A stretch of 64,000 bases of DNA, taken from assembly GCA_027452265.1 (NCBI GenBank), contig DAIDGR010000074.1, forward strand, positions 28,578-92,577. Reading direction: 5' to 3'. The notes under the pieces are model-generated. The model ran no database searches, was not told the DNA's origin, and worked only from the letters and a program-made list of their open reading frames with translations. The translations under genes were made by a program, and so were the position numbers. Source of the stretch: Caulobacteraceae bacterium (GTDB lineage: Bacteria; Pseudomonadota; Alphaproteobacteria; Caulobacterales; Caulobacteraceae). This document shows, one piece after another, positions 35,714-44,258 of this stretch (position 1 is the stretch's first letter; each line of letters begins with the position of its first letter).

Positions 35714-36598
35714 ATGGTCCGCAAGCTTCTGGCGCTCTGCGCGCTGCTGGTCGCCAGCGCCGGCGGGTTCAACGCCACGGCGAGCCCCGCGCCTCTGACC
35801 CTTACGGTCTATGACCCTGGCGCCGCCAGCGTCTTTCCCGTGACCTCAGTGATCGTCGCGGGCGTAAAGGACGTCGTCCTCGTGGACGCACAGTTTCAGA
35901 CGAACGACGCCGAGGCGCTGGTGAAGGCGATAAAGGCCACAGGCAAGCGCCTCACCGTGGTCTATGTCAGCCACAGCGACCCTGATTACTACTTCGGGCT
36001 TGGGGTGATCCACGCCGCCTTTCCCCACGCCGCGATCCTCGCCACCGCGCCCACGGTCGCGGCCATCAAGGCCCTGGCTGCACGCAAGCTCGCCTATTGG
36101 GGGCCGGTTCTAGGGGCGAATGCGCCTAAGTCTCTGATCATCCCCAAGGTGTTGAACGGCGATCATCTGACCCTCGAGGGGAGGCGACTCGATATTGTGG
36201 GGCTCGACGGCCCCACGCCAGCGCGCAGCTTCGTCTGGATTCCATCCCTTCAGACTGTCCTGGGCGGCGCCATCCTGTTCGCCGGCACGCACGTCTGGGT
36301 GGCCGATACCCCGTCGTTCGAGGCCCGGGCGCAGTGGAGGTCGACCCTGGCGCGGGTCGTGGCGCTGCATCCTTTGCGGGTGATCCCGGGGCATTCCCTC
36401 GGCCCTGTCCCTCCCGGGCTCGCGGCTGTGAGCTTCGATGACGCCTATCTGACGGCATTCGATCAGGAGGCCGCGCGCGCTCAGACATCCGCTGAGCTCA
36501 TCAAAGCCATGGAGCGCCGTTACCCCGACCTTCCAGAGACCGCTTGGCTCGAGCTCGGGGCCAAGGTGGTCAAAGGCGAGATGCGTTGGCCGCAATGA
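35714..36598 (+). CDS. Secreted MBL-fold protein with altered metal motif
   Basis: Exported protein of 294 residues with a signal peptide ending ATASP. Strand and loop pattern fit the metallo-beta-lactamase fold (VIVAGVKDVVLVDAQF, then YVSHSDPDYYFGLG). The canonical HxHxDH is HSDPDY at residues 87-92: the first His and the Asp are kept, the second His is Asp and the third is Tyr. A later His in VIPGHSLG matches a third metal ligand. A single-metal or non-catalytic site is plausible, and related secreted MBL proteins with HxDxD-type sites exist. It starts 119 bp after the IS element, and the original LysR-to-MBL spacing was therefore about 120 bp before insertion. Confidence 0.72.
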   Translation: MVRKLLALCALLVASAGGFNATASPAPLTLTVYDPGAASVFPVTSVIVAGVKDVVLVDAQFQTNDAEALVKAIKATGKRLTVVYVSHSDPDYYFGLGVIHAAFPHAAILATAPTVAAIKALAARKLAYWGPVLGANAPKSLIIPKVLNGDHLTLEGRRLDIVGLDGPTPARSFVWIPSLQTVLGGAILFAGTHVWVADTPSFEARAQWRSTLARVVALHPLRVIPGHSLGPVPPGLAAVSFDDAYLTAFDQEAARAQTSAELIKAMERRYPDLPETAWLELGAKVVKGEMRWPQ

Positions 36599-36648
36599 CC
36601 CCGTTCTGGTCCTGACCATCCCCCACCCAGACCCAGGAGACACCCCTC

Positions 36649-37215
36649 GTGACCGCCAAAGCTCCAGCCCCTGTCGTCCTCGCACTTGTCCTAGGGACGC
36701 TCCTGACGGCGCCCGCCCTCGCAGCAATGTCTGAGGCCCCGCCCCATGCTATGCCTGGACTCCAGACGTTCCGAGCCGACGCGGCGGCGGTCGACGCCCA
36801 CCTTAAGACGTTTGATACCCTCGACTTTGACGTCTACTCCCATCAGCGCTGGGATCGTCTCAAGGAAAGCCACGCCCCCGATATTGTGGTGCATTATCCC
36901 GACGGCAGCATGACCCGCGGCCTCGACGCGCACATCGCCGCGCTCAAGCCCATGTTTGTCTTTGCGCCCGACACGCACATCCAGGTTCACCCGGTAAAGT
37001 TCGGCTCGGGCCCCTGGACCGCCGTGATCGGAGTCATTGAGGGGGATTTCACGCAGCCCATGGCGCTCGGCCAAGGCAAGACGCTAGCGCCCACGGGGCG
37101 GCATTTCAAATTGCAGATGGCCACCATCGGGCATTGGACGTCAGCCGGCGTCATGGATGAGGAGTTCCTGTTCTGGGACAACGCCGCTCTGATGGCTCAG
37201 ATCACCGGGTCCTGA
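36649..37215 (+). CDS. Secreted SnoaL/NTF2-like protein
   Basis: Exported protein of 188 residues, start GTG 36649 with AGGAGA 9 bp upstream and a signal peptide ending PALAAM. The mature part fits the cone-shaped NTF2-like fold of SnoaL-type ester cyclases and polyketide cyclases: a long N-terminal helix region, HAPDIVVHYPDGSMTRGLDAHIAALKPMF, and the C-terminal strands HWTSAGVMDEEFLFWDNAALMAQI. These proteins have diverse or no catalytic activity, and the exported form has no assigned role. It follows the MBL gene by 50 bp and is likely cotranscribed with it. Confidence 0.75.
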   Translation: MTAKAPAPVVLALVLGTLLTAPALAAMSEAPPHAMPGLQTFRADAAAVDAHLKTFDTLDFDVYSHQRWDRLKESHAPDIVVHYPDGSMTRGLDAHIAALKPMFVFAPDTHIQVHPVKFGSGPWTAVIGVIEGDFTQPMALGQGKTLAPTGRHFKLQMATIGHWTSAGVMDEEFLFWDNAALMAQITGS

Positions 37216-37302
37216 GGCCAAACGATCCGTCTGTCGATGGGCGCCTGACGTCTTCCTGACCGCCGATCCCCAATTTCCCTTTCCTTCCAAGGGTGGATGA
37301 CC

Positions 37303-38211
37303 ATGACCATAGGGCTCTGTGGGGCCGCGGGCCAGCTTGGCCGCCTGACGATCCGCGCGGTGAAGGCGCGTGCGGCGTGGGCGACGCTGGTGGCCCTGGT
37401 GCGTGATCCGGCCAAGGCCGAGAACTTGGGCATTCCCGCCCGCCACGCCGATTACGACCAGCCCGACACCCTGGTCTCCGCCTTCGAGGGGCTGGATACT
37501 CTTCTTTTGATCTCTTCCAACGCCATGGGCGGCCGGGTCGCGCAGCATCGTCACGTGATCGCCGCTGCTCGGGCGGCGGGGGTGAGGCGCCTCATCTATA
37601 CAAGTCTGCTCCGCGCCGATGTCTCGCCTCTGAGCCTGGCTGAGGATCACCGTCAGACGGAGGCGGATCTCCACGCTTCGGGAATGGCTTTCACAATCCT
37701 GCGCAACGGCTGGTACATGGAGAATTACACAGGTTCGCTCGCGACGTCGGTCAATGCGGGCGCGCTTCTCGGGAGCGCACGAGAGGGGCGGATTTCCGCC
37801 GCGACGCGCGCTGACTACGCTGAGGCCGCTGCGGTCGCTTTGATCAGCCGTGGCCATGACGGCAAGACTTATGAGCTGGCAGCCGACTCGGCGTTCACGC
37901 TCGGCCAACTCGCTGCGGAAGTGTCGCGCCAGACAGGACGCCAGATTCCCTATCTTGACCTCGCCGCCGCCGACTACGCCGCTCGCCTGCGAGATCGAGG
38001 CGTTCCCGCCCGTTTCGCCGATGCCCTAGCGAGCTGGGATGCGGCCGCGGCACAGGGCGCTCTGTATGACGATGGCCACGAGCTGTCCGCCCTGATCGGT
38101 CGACCTACCACGCCACTTTCCAATGCGGTCGCCCAAGCGCTGGGGACGTCCGGCGCGGATCAGGCGCGGCGCGAGATCCGCCCCCTCCCGGTTCGGCGTC
38201 CGGCATCCTAA
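37303..38211 (+). CDS. NmrA/QorB-like NAD(P)-binding protein
   Basis: Atypical short-chain dehydrogenase of about 302 residues. The dinucleotide-binding loop is GAAGQLG at residues 7-13 counted from ATG 37303, and the rest follows the NmrA/QorB pattern: VALVRDPAKAENLG, ADYDQPDTLVSAFEGLDTLLLISS, YTSLLRADVSPLSLAEDH and ILRNGWYMENY. QorB reduces quinones with NADPH, while NmrA-type members are redox sensors. ATG 37303 has AAGGG nine bases upstream; ATG 37297 two codons earlier is the alternative. It follows the SnoaL-like gene by about 85 bp and precedes an Old Yellow Enzyme gene. Confidence 0.85.
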   Translation: MTIGLCGAAGQLGRLTIRAVKARAAWATLVALVRDPAKAENLGIPARHADYDQPDTLVSAFEGLDTLLLISSNAMGGRVAQHRHVIAAARAAGVRRLIYTSLLRADVSPLSLAEDHRQTEADLHASGMAFTILRNGWYMENYTGSLATSVNAGALLGSAREGRISAATRADYAEAAAVALISRGHDGKTYELAADSAFTLGQLAAEVSRQTGRQIPYLDLAAADYAARLRDRGVPARFADALASWDAAAAQGALYDDGHELSALIGRPTTPLSNAVAQALGTSGADQARREIRPLPVRRPAS

Positions 38212-38302
38212 ATGGGCGGGGCAGGGTTCCCGCCGCGCGTCCGCTCTGGACGGCGTGTGGGGGGCTTGTCTCGTCGTTCCGCCGCCTCCGTGAAGGATTC
38301 GC

Positions 38303-39406
38303 ATGACCTCTCTCTTCGACCCGATGCCTCTCACGCGCGGCCCGGCCTGGCGCAACCGCTTCATGCTGGCGCCCCTGACCAATCTTCAGAGCCATGCCGA
38401 TGGCGTGCTGTCTGACGACGAGTTCAACTGGCTGACCTATCGCGCCGAAGGTGGGTTTGGTCTGGTCATGACCTGCGCGGCTCATGTGCAGCGCGAGGGG
38501 CAGGGCTTTCCTGGCCAGCTCGGCGTCTTTTCCGACGATCACCTGCCAGGCCTGACGCGACTGGCGGGGGCCATCCGCGCGGCGGGGGCGGTCTCCTCGG
38601 TCCAGCTTCACCATGCCGGAATCCGCTCGCCCAAGGACCTGATCGGCGGCGACCCGCGTGGGCCCTCCGACGACGCCGAGACCGGCGCTCGCGCCTATTC
38701 CACCGCTGAGGTGGAGGCCCTGCGGGACGCCTTCATCGCCGCCGCCGTTCGGGCGCAGCAGGCCGGCTTCGACGGGGTGGAGCTGCACGGCGCCCACGGC
38801 TATGTCCTCTGCGCCTTTCTCAGCCCCGAGACCAACCAACGCACCGATCGCTATGGCGGCAGCCTGGAGAACCGCGCCCGGCTTCTGTTCGAGATCCTCG
38901 ACGGCGTACGTGCGGCCACCCGGCCCGACTTCCAGGTGGGTCTGCGCCTCTCGCCTGAGCGCTTCGGCCTCAAGCTGGACGAACAGATCGAGGTGGCCCG
39001 CCGGGCGCTCGGCCATGGTGGCCTGGACTATCTCGACCTGTCGCTTTGGGACGTATTCAAGCCCCCGGCCGAAGCCCCCGACTCGGCGCCGCTCATCGAT
39101 CATTTTGCGCCGCTGGAGCGGCACGGGGTGCGCCTGGGAGCGGCGGGCAAGCTCTATTCCGCCGCGGACTGCCGTCGCCTGATGGAGCATGGCGCGGACT
39201 TCGCCGTGGTCGGGCGCGGGGCCATCCTGCACCATGACTTCCCCAACCTCGCCAAGGCCGATCCCGACTTCGTCGCCCGCGCCCTGCCGGTGACCAAGGA
39301 TCATCTGCGGCGCGAGCGTCTGGGCGAGACCTTCGTGGCCTATATGGCGAGCTGGAAGGGCTTCGTGGTCGAGGACGCGCCATCTGGAGACGCGCAGGCG
39401 GCCTGA
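38303..39406 (+). CDS. Old Yellow Enzyme family NADH:flavin oxidoreductase
   Basis: FMN-dependent ene-reductase-like protein of 367 residues with a TIM-barrel fold. Family features: NRFMLAPLTNLQSHADG (FMN phosphate region), QLHHAGI, the active-site helix FDGVELHGAHGYVLCAFLSPETNQRTDRYGG in three conserved blocks (Glu, His, Gly and the NQRTDxYGG signature) and DFAVVGRGAI near the end. Substrates are unsaturated carbonyl compounds or xenobiotics; the real one is unknown. The start is supported by AAGGA 5 bp upstream. It converges with the MFS gene at 39414 with only 7 bp between stops. Confidence 0.9.
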   Translation: MTSLFDPMPLTRGPAWRNRFMLAPLTNLQSHADGVLSDDEFNWLTYRAEGGFGLVMTCAAHVQREGQGFPGQLGVFSDDHLPGLTRLAGAIRAAGAVSSVQLHHAGIRSPKDLIGGDPRGPSDDAETGARAYSTAEVEALRDAFIAAAVRAQQAGFDGVELHGAHGYVLCAFLSPETNQRTDRYGGSLENRARLLFEILDGVRAATRPDFQVGLRLSPERFGLKLDEQIEVARRALGHGGLDYLDLSLWDVFKPPAEAPDSAPLIDHFAPLERHGVRLGAAGKLYSAADCRRLMEHGADFAVVGRGAILHHDFPNLAKADPDFVARALPVTKDHLRRERLGETFVAYMASWKGFVVEDAPSGDAQAA

Positions 39407-39413
39407 TCTCGCC

Positions 39414-40766
39414 TCACGCCGCCGCTTCGGTCTCGGTCAGGGCCTCCAGCGACAACCGTCCGGTCTCGGGAACCAGAAGCCAGGTGAGGACCGCGCCGCT
39501 GATGCTCAGGACGGCGATCGCCAGGTAGGCGCCCTTTTGGCCCACGCCCGCGAACAGGAGCGGGAAGGCGAACCCGCTGATCGTGGCGCCAAGCCGCCCC
39601 CCGGCCACGGTGATGCTCTGGGCGACGCTGCGGATGCGGGTCGGGGCGAGTTCGACGCCGAGGATGCCCGCCCCCGAGACAAGTCCCGGCCCGGTCAGGG
39701 CGACGTTGAAGAAGCCGAATACGGCCAGGGCCAGGATCGGCATGGCCAGAAGGTTGTGCTGCATCAGAGCGAAGACGCCGACCAGGGCCGCGGCCAGGAG
39801 GAAGCCGCCGGCTTGCAGGGGCTTACGGCCCCACTGGTCGATGGCGAACAGCGAGCCCAGGATCGACGCCGGCAGGATGAACACGACCTGCATGATCAGG
39901 GTGAAGTTGACCGCGCTGACGCCCAGACTGCGGGCGATCAGGGAGGGACCGAACAGGATCGTGCCGTAGACCACGAGGTCGTAGAACAGCCACAGGACCG
40001 CCGCCGCCAGGATCGGCCGGGCGTGGCGACGGAAGACCTCGACAAAGGTCCGCGTGTCGAGGCTAGGCGCCTTGACGCTTTCGCCGCTGATCTGGGCCAT
40101 GACGTCAGCCGCCTTGCCCTGCTCGCCGGCCAGGCGGGCAAGGTAGCGCGCCGTCTCAGGCATCTGGCGCCGCAGCCACACCACCGAAAGGGCCGGGATG
40201 GCGCCGCCCGCCAGCACGATCCGCCAGCGCAGATCGTCGGACACGCCGAGCGCCTGCAGGGCCAGGGCGAACAGGGCCACGCTCAGGGCGCCCAGGGGCC
40301 ACATGGTGCCAAAGCCCAGGCCCAGGGCCCGGCCCCGGTCGGCGCGGTTGGCGTGCTCGGCCATGATCACGGGCGAAAGCACATAGTCGGCGCCCACGCC
40401 GATCCCTAGGATGAAGCGAATGGCGATCAGGATGGCCACGTTTGGCGCGAAGGCCTGGGCCACGGCGGCAAAGCCGAGGATGGCGACGTCAAAGCCGTAG
40501 AACCGCTTGCGGCCATACTGGCCCAGGACACCGAAGATCAGGGCCCCTACCGTGGCGCCCAATAGGGCCGAGGCGGCCAGCAAGGCGCTTTCCACGCTGC
40601 TCAGGGTCGCGTGACCGAACGAGGCGAGGATCAGGGGCAGGACGAGACCGACGCTCGTGAGATCATAGCCATCGCAGAACACCCCGAGTCCCGTCGTCAC
40701 GGTGGCCCGCCAGTGGAAGCTCTTGAACGCCTGTTCGTCGATCGCCTTGAAATCGGCCGCGGCCAT
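39414..40766 (-). CDS. MFS transporter of the aromatic-acid/metabolite:H+ symporter type
   Basis: Major facilitator protein of 450 residues with twelve helices and a long cytoplasmic loop between helices 6 and 7 (about residues 200-245, rich in Glu and Lys, with SGESVKAPSLDTRTFVEVF). The features GVFCDGYDLTSVGLVLPLI, GALIFGVLGQYGRKRFY and IDQWGRKPLQAGG match the DXXGRK signatures of the metabolite:H+ and sugar-porter branches (as in PcaK- or ProP-like carriers). The substrate is unknown. It is monocistronic between the Old Yellow Enzyme gene and the CAP-domain gene and is preceded by a 233-bp gap. Confidence 0.87.
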   Translation of the reverse strand: MAAADFKAIDEQAFKSFHWRATVTTGLGVFCDGYDLTSVGLVLPLILASFGHATLSSVESALLAASALLGATVGALIFGVLGQYGRKRFYGFDVAILGFAAVAQAFAPNVAILIAIRFILGIGVGADYVLSPVIMAEHANRADRGRALGLGFGTMWPLGALSVALFALALQALGVSDDLRWRIVLAGGAIPALSVVWLRRQMPETARYLARLAGEQGKAADVMAQISGESVKAPSLDTRTFVEVFRRHARPILAAAVLWLFYDLVVYGTILFGPSLIARSLGVSAVNFTLIMQVVFILPASILGSLFAIDQWGRKPLQAGGFLLAAALVGVFALMQHNLLAMPILALAVFGFFNVALTGPGLVSGAGILGVELAPTRIRSVAQSITVAGGRLGATISGFAFPLLFAGVGQKGAYLAIAVLSISGAVLTWLLVPETGRLSLEALTETEAAA

Positions 40767-40999
40767 TCCTCGCCCCCGTATCGTGACCGCGAACGCCGGA
40801 TCGTCCGCGCGCGGATATCCAACCTCCGCGACTCGAAAGACCTAGCCTGTCTTTGTGACAGCCGCGAGATCGCTGTTCGCGCCGGGGCAAAAGCCGCCCC
40901 TGCATCGGTTCGGACGTCCTGCGTAATCCTGGGGGGCGATCCGCCTCTGGCGGACAAGGCCGGGAGAGGCCGCCTGGCGGACGAAGCGGGGCGGCGCTC

Positions 41000-41707
41000 T
41001 CAGCGAAGCGGAGCCGGCGCCTGAGTCTCTTCGGCTCCGGGGTGCATCATCATTCCGGCCAGGTCGACCACGCACATGCCGCCCATGGAGCGCCTCGCCG
41101 TGCAGGCCGCGCCCGCGTGGTCATAGAGCCGGTCGAAGAGATTCGTCCGATGGCCGCGGCCAGGGGTGTCGGGGTCGATGATGAACTGCACCACCACGCC
41201 GCGCGCCGTGGTCTCGCCATAGGAGACGACCTCGCCGGTGATGCCGCCGAACACCTGCTCCTCGCGAAGGCGGGCCGGAAAGGTCTGACCCTCCGCGCCG
41301 TGGCCAACCCCGCCGGTCACCGCCTGGTAGAAGGCAAGGTCCCGCGCCACGGCGGTCAGGCGGAGGTCCGGCGCCAGGGGCGGCAGGGGAGGCTGGCGCT
41401 CCAGAAAGGCGACGGCTTCACGGACGTCCTCCGGGCGATAGGCGAGGGGGGTGTGAGCGACGATCCGGGCATAGGCCGCCGGCTCCGTGCGGGCCAGATT
41501 GATCTCCTCCAGCACAGCCCGGGCCAGGGGGCTAAGCCCACGCGACGCCAGATCGCCTTGTGGGAGAGGCCGGGGCACGGGAGGCAGGTCCTCACGCGTG
41601 ACGGGCTGGGCGGCCGCCGGCGCAGAGGCCAGGCCCGCAAGGACAAGGCCCCCAAGAGCAAGGGCAAGGGCGATGAGCGGGCCGGCGGCGGCACGATGCG
41701 GCGACAT
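41000..41707 (-). CDS. Secreted CAP-domain (SCP/PR-1-like) protein
   Basis: Exported protein of 235 residues with a signal peptide (1-33, ending ASAPAAA). The CAP core shows INLARTEPAAYARIV (first helix), LTAVARDLAFYQ, VGHGAEGQTFPARL and a C-terminal HRTNLFDRLYDHAGAAC block with the expected His and Glu cavity residues. Two Cys pairs (GAACT, GGMCV) may form disulfides. Bacterial CAP proteins are secreted with unknown functions; some are linked to cell-wall or lipid binding. It is divergent from an SDR gene across 88 bp. The gap 40767-40999 downstream holds inverted repeats (CCGCC-TCT-GGCGG) but no gene. Confidence 0.82.
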   Translation of the reverse strand: MSPHRAAAGPLIALALALGGLVLAGLASAPAAAQPVTREDLPPVPRPLPQGDLASRGLSPLARAVLEEINLARTEPAAYARIVAHTPLAYRPEDVREAVAFLERQPPLPPLAPDLRLTAVARDLAFYQAVTGGVGHGAEGQTFPARLREEQVFGGITGEVVSYGETTARGVVVQFIIDPDTPGRGHRTNLFDRLYDHAGAACTARRSMGGMCVVDLAGMMMHPGAEETQAPAPLR

Positions 41708-41795
41708 GACGAAGCCAGGATCAGGATGGACCTGCGGCGATTTGATGACCGGAGCATTTGACCCGACGTCCCCATCCGCTCACTCTGGGTGATCG

Positions 41796-42668
41796 ATGGC
41801 CGCGTCCTTTTCCCCATCGTCTCGAGGGTCTGACCCGTCCTCGGCGCCGCCCCCCGGCGCGCGTCGCCGACTGGCCCTGATCACCGGCGCATCCTCGGGG
41901 ATCGGCGAGGCCTTCGCCCGGGCCTATGCCGCGCGGGGCTGCGATCTGGCCCTTGTGGCGCGGCGCGAGGACCGACTGGCGGCCATTGCGCGCGAACTGG
42001 CCGAGGCGCACGGAGTCGTCGCGCAGCCCATCGTCGCCGATCTCTCGATCGATGAGGCCCATCTGCCCATCGTCGCCGCCCTCAGGGCCTGGGGCCGGGC
42101 GCCCGACATTCTCATCAACAACGCCGGTTTTGGCGTACCCCGGCGCTTCGGCGACGCGCCCTGGTCGCGTCAGCGCGCCTTCCTGATGACCCTCGCGGTC
42201 GCCCCCTGCGCCCTGGCCCACGCCTTTCTGCCAGCGATGAAGGCGGCGCGCTGGGGCCGGGTGATCAATGTAGCCTCGATCGCCGGCTTCGCCCCGGGCG
42301 TGGCCGGCAATACCCTCTATCCCGGCGTCAAGGGGCTGATGATCCGCTTCAGCCAGGCGCTCGACTCCGAATATCGGGGGTTTGGCGTCAAGGTCACGGC
42401 CCTCTGCCCCGGGACCACCACCTCGGCCTTCGCCGACGAGGCCGGCTATGCCCATCTGGCGCCCCGTCCCGGCTTCTTTTCGCGACCCCAAACCGCGGAC
42501 CACGTGGCCGAGGCGGCCATCAACGGCAATGAGTCCGGACGGGTCATCGTTGTGCCTGGATGGCGAAACGCTCTTGCGGTCGCCGCGCTGCGCGTGCTTC
42601 CGGAAGACCTTACACGCCGGGTGATTGATCGCTTCGGCGCCCGCTACCTGCTCGGGGAAGAGCGATGA
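41796..42668 (+). CDS. Short-chain dehydrogenase/reductase, first gene of the Anbu operon
   Basis: NAD(P)H-dependent oxidoreductase of 290 residues with a 20-residue Ser/Pro-rich leader. The cofactor loop is GASSGIG (about residues 31-37), followed by ARREDRL (NADP-type Arg), NNAGFG and the catalytic Ser in VASIAG, with Tyr and Lys in LYPGVKG. This classical arrangement supports activity on an alcohol or ketone not identifiable here. It overlaps the GMC oxidoreductase gene by 4 bp (ATGA), indicating a shared transcript and coupled translation. The leader may be an over-extended start; the next ATG is not obviously better. Confidence 0.87.
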   Translation: MAASFSPSSRGSDPSSAPPPGARRRLALITGASSGIGEAFARAYAARGCDLALVARREDRLAAIARELAEAHGVVAQPIVADLSIDEAHLPIVAALRAWGRAPDILINNAGFGVPRRFGDAPWSRQRAFLMTLAVAPCALAHAFLPAMKAARWGRVINVASIAGFAPGVAGNTLYPGVKGLMIRFSQALDSEYRGFGVKVTALCPGTTTSAFADEAGYAHLAPRPGFFSRPQTADHVAEAAINGNESGRVIVVPGWRNALAVAALRVLPEDLTRRVIDRFGARYLLGEER

Positions 42669-44254
42669 AAAGCCACTACGACGTCGTTATCGTCGGCTCC
42701 GGCGCCGGCGGGGCGAGCCTCGCCCAGAGACTGGCTCCCAGCGGCAAGTCGATCCTGATCCTCGAACGGGGCGAGCACCTGCCGCGGGAGGCCGAGAACT
42801 GGGACTCCAAGGCGGTGTTCATCGACCACCGCTACCGGGCGCCGGAGACGTGGTACGACCGGCATAACAAGCCATTTCATCCGAATACGCACTATTGGGT
42901 CGGCGGCAATACGATCTTCTATGGCGCGGCCTTGCTTCGCCTGCGTGACCGCGACTTCGAGGCTGTGCCGCACAAGGGCGGACTCTCACCCGCCTGGCCG
43001 ATCGGGCCGGGGGACCTGCGATCCTACTATGATGAGGCCGAGACGCTGTGGAAGGTGCACGGGAGACGCGGCGCTGATCCCACCGACCCCGCCGGCGCGG
43101 CGCCCTACGTTCACCCCCCGATCCCTCACGATCCGGGCGTGGATCAGCTGCGCGCCCATCTGGCCGATCAGGGCTGGAACCCCTTTCCTCTACCCCTGGG
43201 GGTCGACCGCGACGAGGCTGATCCGGTGACTTCGCCCTGCATCAAGTGCAAGACCTGCGGCGGCTATCCCTGCCTGCTCAAGGCCAAGAGCGACGCCCGG
43301 GTGATTGCCGTCGAGCCCTTGCTCGGCGCATCCAACGTCACCGTTCTGCCGGGCCGAAAGGCGGTGCGTCTGGAGACGGACGCGGCCGGTCGCACGGTCA
43401 CCGGCGTCGTCACCGACGGCGCCTATGGCGAAGAGCGGTTCAGCGGCGACATCGTCGTCCTGGCCGCCGGGGCGGCCAACACCGCGGTGCTGCTCCAGGC
43501 CTCGGCCAACGCCGCCCATCCCGAGGGTCTGGCCAACGGCTCCGACCAGGTGGGCCGCAACTACATGTTCCACACCCTCACCGCGACCGTCTCTCTGGCG
43601 TTGAAGCCGTTGGACTCCACCTTCCCCAAGACCCTGGCGGTGAACGACTTCTACTGGTCGGACCCGCGCGGCGGCTTCGACTGGCCCATGGGCCACATTC
43701 AGCTTCTCGAATACATGTCCGGCCGCACCCTGGAGGGGCAGGTGGAGACCTATCTGCCCCCGGCGCTCGCCCCTACCTTTCTGTTCAACGCCGTGGCCGA
43801 GCGGCTGATGAGCTTTCTGGTCATCTCCGAGGACCTGCCAGACCCCAACAACCGCGTGCGCCTCGGGCGCGACGGCCGGGTCATCCTGGAGTACGCGCAC
43901 AACAATCTCGAAGGGCATGAGAGGCTCGTGCACACCCTCAACGCGGCTCTGGATGGCTTTGTCAGCCACAGCCATCCGATCAGCCAGCACCGGCTGGAGC
44001 TCTCCTCGCTTCTGCCGCTCTACGGCACGGCGCACATGGCGGGCACGGCGCGCATGGGGACGGATCCCAAGGCGTCGGTCGTCGACCCCTGGTGCAAGGC
44101 GCATGAGCTGGACAACCTCTACATTGTCGACACCAGCGTCTTCGTCACCTCCGCCGCCGTGAACCCGACGCTGACCGTGGTGGCCAACGCCATGCGGGTG
44201 GGCGACCACCTGCTCGACCGCCTTTCTGGTCGAGGGGCGGGGGGCCGGGGCTGA
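42665..44254 (+). CDS. GMC-family FAD oxidoreductase with a cysteine cluster
   Basis: Flavoprotein of 529 residues in the glucose-methanol-choline family. The FAD loop is GSGAGG (residues 11-16) with LILERGEHL following and the C-terminal FAD signature VDTSVFVTSAAVNPTLT. Catalytic His and Asn candidates are in YGTAHMAGTARMG and VNPTL. A C-x2-C-x2-C-x4-C cluster (Cys192, 195, 198, 203; CIKCKTCGGYPC) is a notable insert, resembling iron-sulfur ligand sets in FAD dehydrogenases. No signal peptide or Tat motif is seen, so it is predicted cytosolic. It starts 4 bp overlapped with the SDR gene and ends 4 bp before the Anbu gene. Confidence 0.88.
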   Translation: MKSHYDVVIVGSGAGGASLAQRLAPSGKSILILERGEHLPREAENWDSKAVFIDHRYRAPETWYDRHNKPFHPNTHYWVGGNTIFYGAALLRLRDRDFEAVPHKGGLSPAWPIGPGDLRSYYDEAETLWKVHGRRGADPTDPAGAAPYVHPPIPHDPGVDQLRAHLADQGWNPFPLPLGVDRDEADPVTSPCIKCKTCGGYPCLLKAKSDARVIAVEPLLGASNVTVLPGRKAVRLETDAAGRTVTGVVTDGAYGEERFSGDIVVLAAGAANTAVLLQASANAAHPEGLANGSDQVGRNYMFHTLTATVSLALKPLDSTFPKTLAVNDFYWSDPRGGFDWPMGHIQLLEYMSGRTLEGQVETYLPPALAPTFLFNAVAERLMSFLVISEDLPDPNNRVRLGRDGRVILEYAHNNLEGHERLVHTLNAALDGFVSHSHPISQHRLELSSLLPLYGTAHMAGTARMGTDPKASVVDPWCKAHELDNLYIVDTSVFVTSAAVNPTLTVVANAMRVGDHLLDRLSGRGAGGRG

Positions 44255-44258
44255 TCCC

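Noticed and set aside
36649..39406. Aromatic catabolic or steroid gene island around the Old Yellow Enzyme
   Set aside because: Gene types are compatible, but no ring-cleavage, CoA-ligase or monooxygenase gene is present, so no pathway can be named.
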